This document shows positions 12,970 through 15,718 of a stretch of DNA of 15,718 nt, piece after piece. A program made the position numbers and the translations under genes. Location: the NCBI GenBank assembly GCA_030591125.1, contig JAUVBP010000004.1:1-15718 (forward strand), given 5' to 3'. The notes beneath the pieces are model-generated. The model was not told where the DNA came from. It did no database searches and saw only the letters and a list, made by a program, of their open reading frames with translations. This DNA comes from Candidatus Woesearchaeota archaeon. Lineage in GTDB: Archaea > Nanobdellota > Nanobdellia > Woesearchaeales > UBA11576. Position 1 is the stretch's first letter, and each line of letters starts with the position of its first letter.

Positions 12970-14307
12970 TCATTCACCGAATCCTTTCTTCTCGACCTTC
13001 ACAGCAGAAGGGCTGGACCCGCCGTGCCATGTGAACCTTGGCCTGACCCTGAAGGGGTGGATCTTCTCGTTCGCATCATCGAATATGACTCCTGCACCAT
13101 GTACTCTAGGTAGATTATCCACTGCCTGTGTCAATCCTTCTTTCATGTAAGACTGTGTCAGCATGCCGAGAGCCTCGACATCCAGGCGCGCAGTGATCCT
13201 GTGGGACAGCACTATATCCGATTGTGTCATAACATCTGTATGTATCTTACCGGGCTGTTGTGTTGCTAATATAAGAGATATTCCTGGCTGACGACCTTCT
13301 CTCATGATGGTCACCAGAGGCATGGTTGCAGAATTGATGTCCTTCGGATCTCTTGGCAGGACCTCATGAGCCTCATCTATCACCAGCCACACAAGTGGCA
13401 TATCTTGTTTTTTGGTTGCAGCATCTTCTGCAGTGAAGTAGTCCATTGAGGAATGAACTTGATCATACTCTTCTTTCTTCCTTGATGTCATCCTCTGCAG
13501 GAAAAGCTTCTGCGCGACCAGACCTACTATCAGGTACTTGATCTTCCACCCTCCTGGCATGGTGGCATAACAGCTTACATCAAGGATTGTGACCTGTCCT
13601 CCTGCTGCAAGTTCGGCCAGCGGGGTTCCATTTATATCGAACACACCCCATCCTTCTGCACTCCTGAACCTGTTCTCCAGCGTATCTTTTGCAGTCTGTT
13701 CTGATCTTATGTCCTGCTGGGCTGCCTGCACCAGGTCGCCCATGTCATAACTATCTCCTTTGAGTTTCTTGAGCTGGTGCACCACCCTTTCGATCAGTAT
13801 GCCTACAGGGTCATTAGGACTTATGTCGAACGCTTCACACCAGTCAGGTGCATCCAGTTCAGATGGTTTTATCGAGAATGGCCTGTCAGTAGGTATGCCC
13901 TGCTCTTTGTATTGCTTGTAGTAGCTTACTGGGGTGTAGATCACTATGTCTAATCCTTTTGGTTTGTACCCCCATGACTCCAGCAAGGTCTCATCCTGCT
14001 TGTTGGGATACTTCATGGTCCAGTAGACACCCATGGTATCGAGAAATATGAAACTCAGGTTCTTGTTGATCTCTGGCGGGAGGTCTGCCATTCCTTCTGC
14101 GATGACTCCCATGGTGTATGATTTTCCACCGCCTCGTTTTCCGAATATTGATAGTACGTGTGCTCCTGCAACATCGAGGTATATCTTGTTGGCGAGGCTG
14201 GTGATCCTGCCCATCTTTACATACGCTTTTCCAAGGAGTATCGTTCCCTTGTTGCCTAGCTTTTCCCTGTCTGCTGGCAGACGGCCTACGACTATATCTC
14301 GTCCCAT
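12970..14307 (-). CDS. HerA-like ATPase (FtsK/HerA superfamily)
   Basis: 445-aa hexameric-motor type ATPase of the HerA/DUF87 group, linked to DNA translocation and end resection or to other nucleic-acid pumping. A short N-terminal beta region (1-45) is followed by Walker A GKRGGGKS (56-63), FLDTMGVYW (88-96), a mid-domain, TILDVSCY (240-247), Walker B LVIDEAHE (308-315), the MREGRQPGISLILATQQP block (335-352) with sensor and arginine-finger candidates (R336, R339), and SHRITARLDVEAL near the end. The usual partner NurA is not adjacent, and no Mre11/Rad50 gene is in the window, so a bipolar helicase in recombination is only one option. ATG 14307 lies 27 bp after a TATA box. Divergent from the parvulin gene. 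Confidence 0.9.
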   Translation of the reverse strand: MGRDIVVGRLPADREKLGNKGTILLGKAYVKMGRITSLANKIYLDVAGAHVLSIFGKRGGGKSYTMGVIAEGMADLPPEINKNLSFIFLDTMGVYWTMKYPNKQDETLLESWGYKPKGLDIVIYTPVSYYKQYKEQGIPTDRPFSIKPSELDAPDWCEAFDISPNDPVGILIERVVHQLKKLKGDSYDMGDLVQAAQQDIRSEQTAKDTLENRFRSAEGWGVFDINGTPLAELAAGGQVTILDVSCYATMPGGWKIKYLIVGLVAQKLFLQRMTSRKKEEYDQVHSSMDYFTAEDAATKKQDMPLVWLVIDEAHEVLPRDPKDINSATMPLVTIMREGRQPGISLILATQQPGKIHTDVMTQSDIVLSHRITARLDVEALGMLTQSYMKEGLTQAVDNLPRVHGAGVIFDDANEKIHPFRVRPRFTWHGGSSPSAVKVEKKGFGE

Positions 14308-14330
14308 GCACCTATATCCTTTTATAAGTA

Positions 14331-14338
14331 ATATAAAT
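14331..14338 (-). promoter_or_regulatory. TATA box of the HerA-like gene
   Basis: Minus-strand ATTTATAT is centred 27 bp upstream of ATG 14307. A second A/T-rich candidate (TTATAAAA, near 14319-14326) is too close to the ATG for a leaderless start. Confidence 0.55.
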
Positions 14339-14393
14339 GTTTATTATAACTTGATGGTGACGATGAGTTTTTTTCTCCTTTCCCGAGTGGTAA

Positions 14394-14403
14394 GTTTTAT
14401 ATA
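14394..14403 (+). promoter_or_regulatory. TATA box of the parvulin gene
   Basis: TTTTATATAG is centred near 14399 and predicts initiation near 14425. That is downstream of the GTG at 14417, which rules it out as the start codon. Confidence 0.65.
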
Positions 14404-14464
14404 GAATCAGCTTTCCGTGTTACCTAATTATCTATGTAATCATGATGTTATGGAGGGGATAAGT

Positions 14465-15439
14465 TTGACAAAGTCTCATAGGAAAAAGAAGGGAAGGAAT
14501 CTTAAGGATGTGTTTTTTGGCGCCGCAGTATTTGTTGTTCTTGTGGCAGTTGTTGCCGGTCTGATATTTCTTTCATCAAAGTCTGGGCAGTTGAGGATGG
14601 GCTCAGGAAATGATGTGGTCGCGACAGTGAATGGTGAAGAGATAACTGCAGCATATCTTGATGAGCAGTATTCAAGGGTCCCTGCAGAGTACCAGAGCAT
14701 CATAACAAAGGAGACTCTGCTCAATCAGACGATCAATGAGATCATACTCATTCAGGAAGCTGAGAAGAAAGGTGTGTCTGTGAGTGCTGAAGACGTAACT
14801 CAGGAGATAGAGAGTGCGATGCTTCAGGCAGGCGTCACTCCTGAACAGCTTGATGAGCGTCTTGCTGAACAGAACATCACAAGAGAATATCTTGAGGAGC
14901 TTTATACAAAGCAGCTCACTATCAATGCTCTGCTTGAGAAGGCAGTCTTCCCTAAAGCTACAGTGACACAAGAGGAAGTGGAGCAGTTCTACAACTCAAG
15001 GATCCATGCTATGCACATACTGGTTGAGAGTGAGAAGGATGCTCTTGAGGCCATAAAGGACCTTGAAGGGATTTCAAAGAACAAGATTCAGGCTGAGTTC
15101 GCCAAGATGGCAGGAGTCAGGTCAACAGACCCATCAGTCACTCAGAATGATGGTGATCTTGGAGAGTTCGGGCCTGGACAGATGGTTCCTCAGTTCGAGC
15201 AGGCAGCACTTGCTCTTGAAGATTATGGATACACTGAAGAGCCTATACAGACTCAGTTCGGCTATCATGTCATCCTGAGACTGCCTAAAGAAGGGTCTCT
15301 TGAGGAGACTGCAACCCAGATCGAGGAGTCATTGCTGGTCCAGAAGAGGTCACAGCTGGTACCTTCCTATATAGAGTATCTTAGGAAGGACGCGGAAGTG
15401 GTAGTCACCTTTGAGGGCGCTGTAGTAGACGAATCCTGA
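14465..15439 (+). CDS. Membrane-anchored parvulin (PpiC-type peptidyl-prolyl isomerase)
   Basis: 324 aa from a TTG at 14465, chosen because GGAGGGGAT (14452-14460) is a near-ideal Shine-Dalgarno 4 nt upstream and the predicted RNA starts near 14425. ATG 14450 is possible but would sit in front of that site. Basic N-terminus, one membrane helix (about 16-37), then an extracytoplasmic SurA/PrsA-like chaperone region: VVATVNGEEIT (51-61), helical segment with LLNQTINEIILIQEAEKKG (85-103), and a PpiC domain (about 181-273) with HAMHILVES, GDLGEFGPGQMVPQFEQAAL and TQFGYHVILRL. Likely folds secreted proteins outside the membrane. The domain begins abruptly after the linker helix and lacks a second PpiC repeat. 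Such exported parvulins are common in bacteria and less so in archaea. Confidence 0.9.
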   Translation: MTKSHRKKKGRNLKDVFFGAAVFVVLVAVVAGLIFLSSKSGQLRMGSGNDVVATVNGEEITAAYLDEQYSRVPAEYQSIITKETLLNQTINEIILIQEAEKKGVSVSAEDVTQEIESAMLQAGVTPEQLDERLAEQNITREYLEELYTKQLTINALLEKAVFPKATVTQEEVEQFYNSRIHAMHILVESEKDALEAIKDLEGISKNKIQAEFAKMAGVRSTDPSVTQNDGDLGEFGPGQMVPQFEQAALALEDYGYTEEPIQTQFGYHVILRLPKEGSLEETATQIEESLLVQKRSQLVPSYIEYLRKDAEVVVTFEGAVVDES

Positions 15440-15511
15440 ACTCTGGAGGAGTTAAGGACCCTCAAGATCTGTGATTTTTGGGTTTTCAAAGCAGTATTGT
15501 TTTGAGCATAA

Positions 15512-15547
15512 TTTTTTTACTGTTCTTTTTTTGTTTTATTTTTTTTT
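15512..15547 (+). terminator. Oligo-T terminator region after the parvulin gene
   Basis: Three T-runs (15512-15518, 15525-15532, 15539-15547) follow the parvulin stop by about 70-110 nt, a clear archaeal type terminator cluster. The 161-nt gap from 15440 to 15600 otherwise holds only a possible leader of the next gene. Confidence 0.65.
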
Positions 15548-15600
15548 AGGTTAGGGACTGACACAGGTCAGGTTTCACACGCGGTTTTGAGAGCATAAAA

Positions 15601-15718
15601 ATGGACAAGGATCTTTTAGACCTGACCTGCCTGACTGACGCAGAGATTACTTCTATATTGGACCTTGCTGATTCTTTGAAGAAGGACCCTGCAGCATACT
15701 CACAGGCATTGAAAGGGA
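15601..15718 (+). CDS. Carbamoyltransferase N-terminus, probably ornithine carbamoyltransferase (partial)
   Basis: Open from ATG 15601 to the window end (39 codons). It starts MDKDLLDLTCLTDAEIT and continues ILDLADSLKKD to ALKG, matching the opening helix of ornithine carbamoyltransferases (LLSLxDLxxxEIxxLLDLAxxLK...LKGK), which make citrulline from ornithine and carbamoyl phosphate. Aspartate carbamoyltransferase shares the fold but usually has a different start. The catalytic STRT and HPxQ motifs lie outside the window, so the choice is not proven. A GAGAG stretch precedes the ATG. Confidence 0.65.
   Translation, partial: MDKDLLDLTCLTDAEITSILDLADSLKKDPAAYSQALKG

Noticed and set aside
14417..14464. 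GTG at 14417 as parvulin start
   Set aside because: It lies upstream of the predicted transcription start near 14425, and the strong GGAGGGG site points to TTG 14465.

Overview
The window looks like part of the genome of a small-genome archaeon, probably a DPANN lineage of the Woesearchaeota/Pacearchaeota kind; that placement is inference. Archaeal signs seen directly are TATA boxes about 26 bp upstream of transcripts or start codons, several apparently leaderless genes, an archaeal-type SRP RNA, an archaeal-type TrpRS, a presenilin-like GxGD membrane protease, a HerA-type ATPase and a PF01877 RNA-binding protein. Bacterial-flavoured genes sit among them: a bacterial-architecture LeuRS, a dGTPase-like HD hydrolase, a parvulin and a RelA/SpoT-like protein.

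Layout. (1) 1-3932, plus strand: leuS followed by a dGTPase-like HD hydrolase. (2) 3949-5399, minus strand: two adjacent HIT-domain genes spaced 2 bp apart, with complementary defects in the histidine triad. (3) 5486-6292, minus strand: a protein whose C-terminal half resembles a (p)ppGpp synthetase, preceded by a leader of about 260 nt with two long hairpins. (4) 6697-6974, minus strand: SRP RNA with its TATA box. (5) 7047-9373: three dispersed copies (two plus, one minus) of a structured element of about 110-165 nt, lying between a small winged-helix protein, the presenilin-like protease, the PF01877 protein and TrpRS. (6) 9465-11901: TrpRS convergent with a sodium:solute symporter. (7) 12028-12825: a two-helix membrane protein with a histone H1-like Lys/Ala/Pro tail, convergent with a conserved hypothetical whose start I move to 12825. 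(8) 12970-14307, minus strand: HerA-like ATPase, divergent from a membrane-anchored parvulin (14465-15439). (9) 15601 to the end: N-terminus of a carbamoyltransferase.

Most genes are housekeeping (tRNA charging, nucleotide metabolism, protein export and quality control) in short transcription units. The most promising undescribed item is the three-copy structured element at 7047-7155, 8552-8703 and 9209-9373. Its closing stem differs completely in sequence between copies yet pairs in each, while internal motifs (GACCG, paired GCATGC, a GARCGYAGTGA loop, GAGYAGGG) are kept. Next are the RelA/SpoT-like protein with its structured leader, and the HIT pair. No tRNA gene, CRISPR array, transposase or recognisable mobile-element gene was seen.
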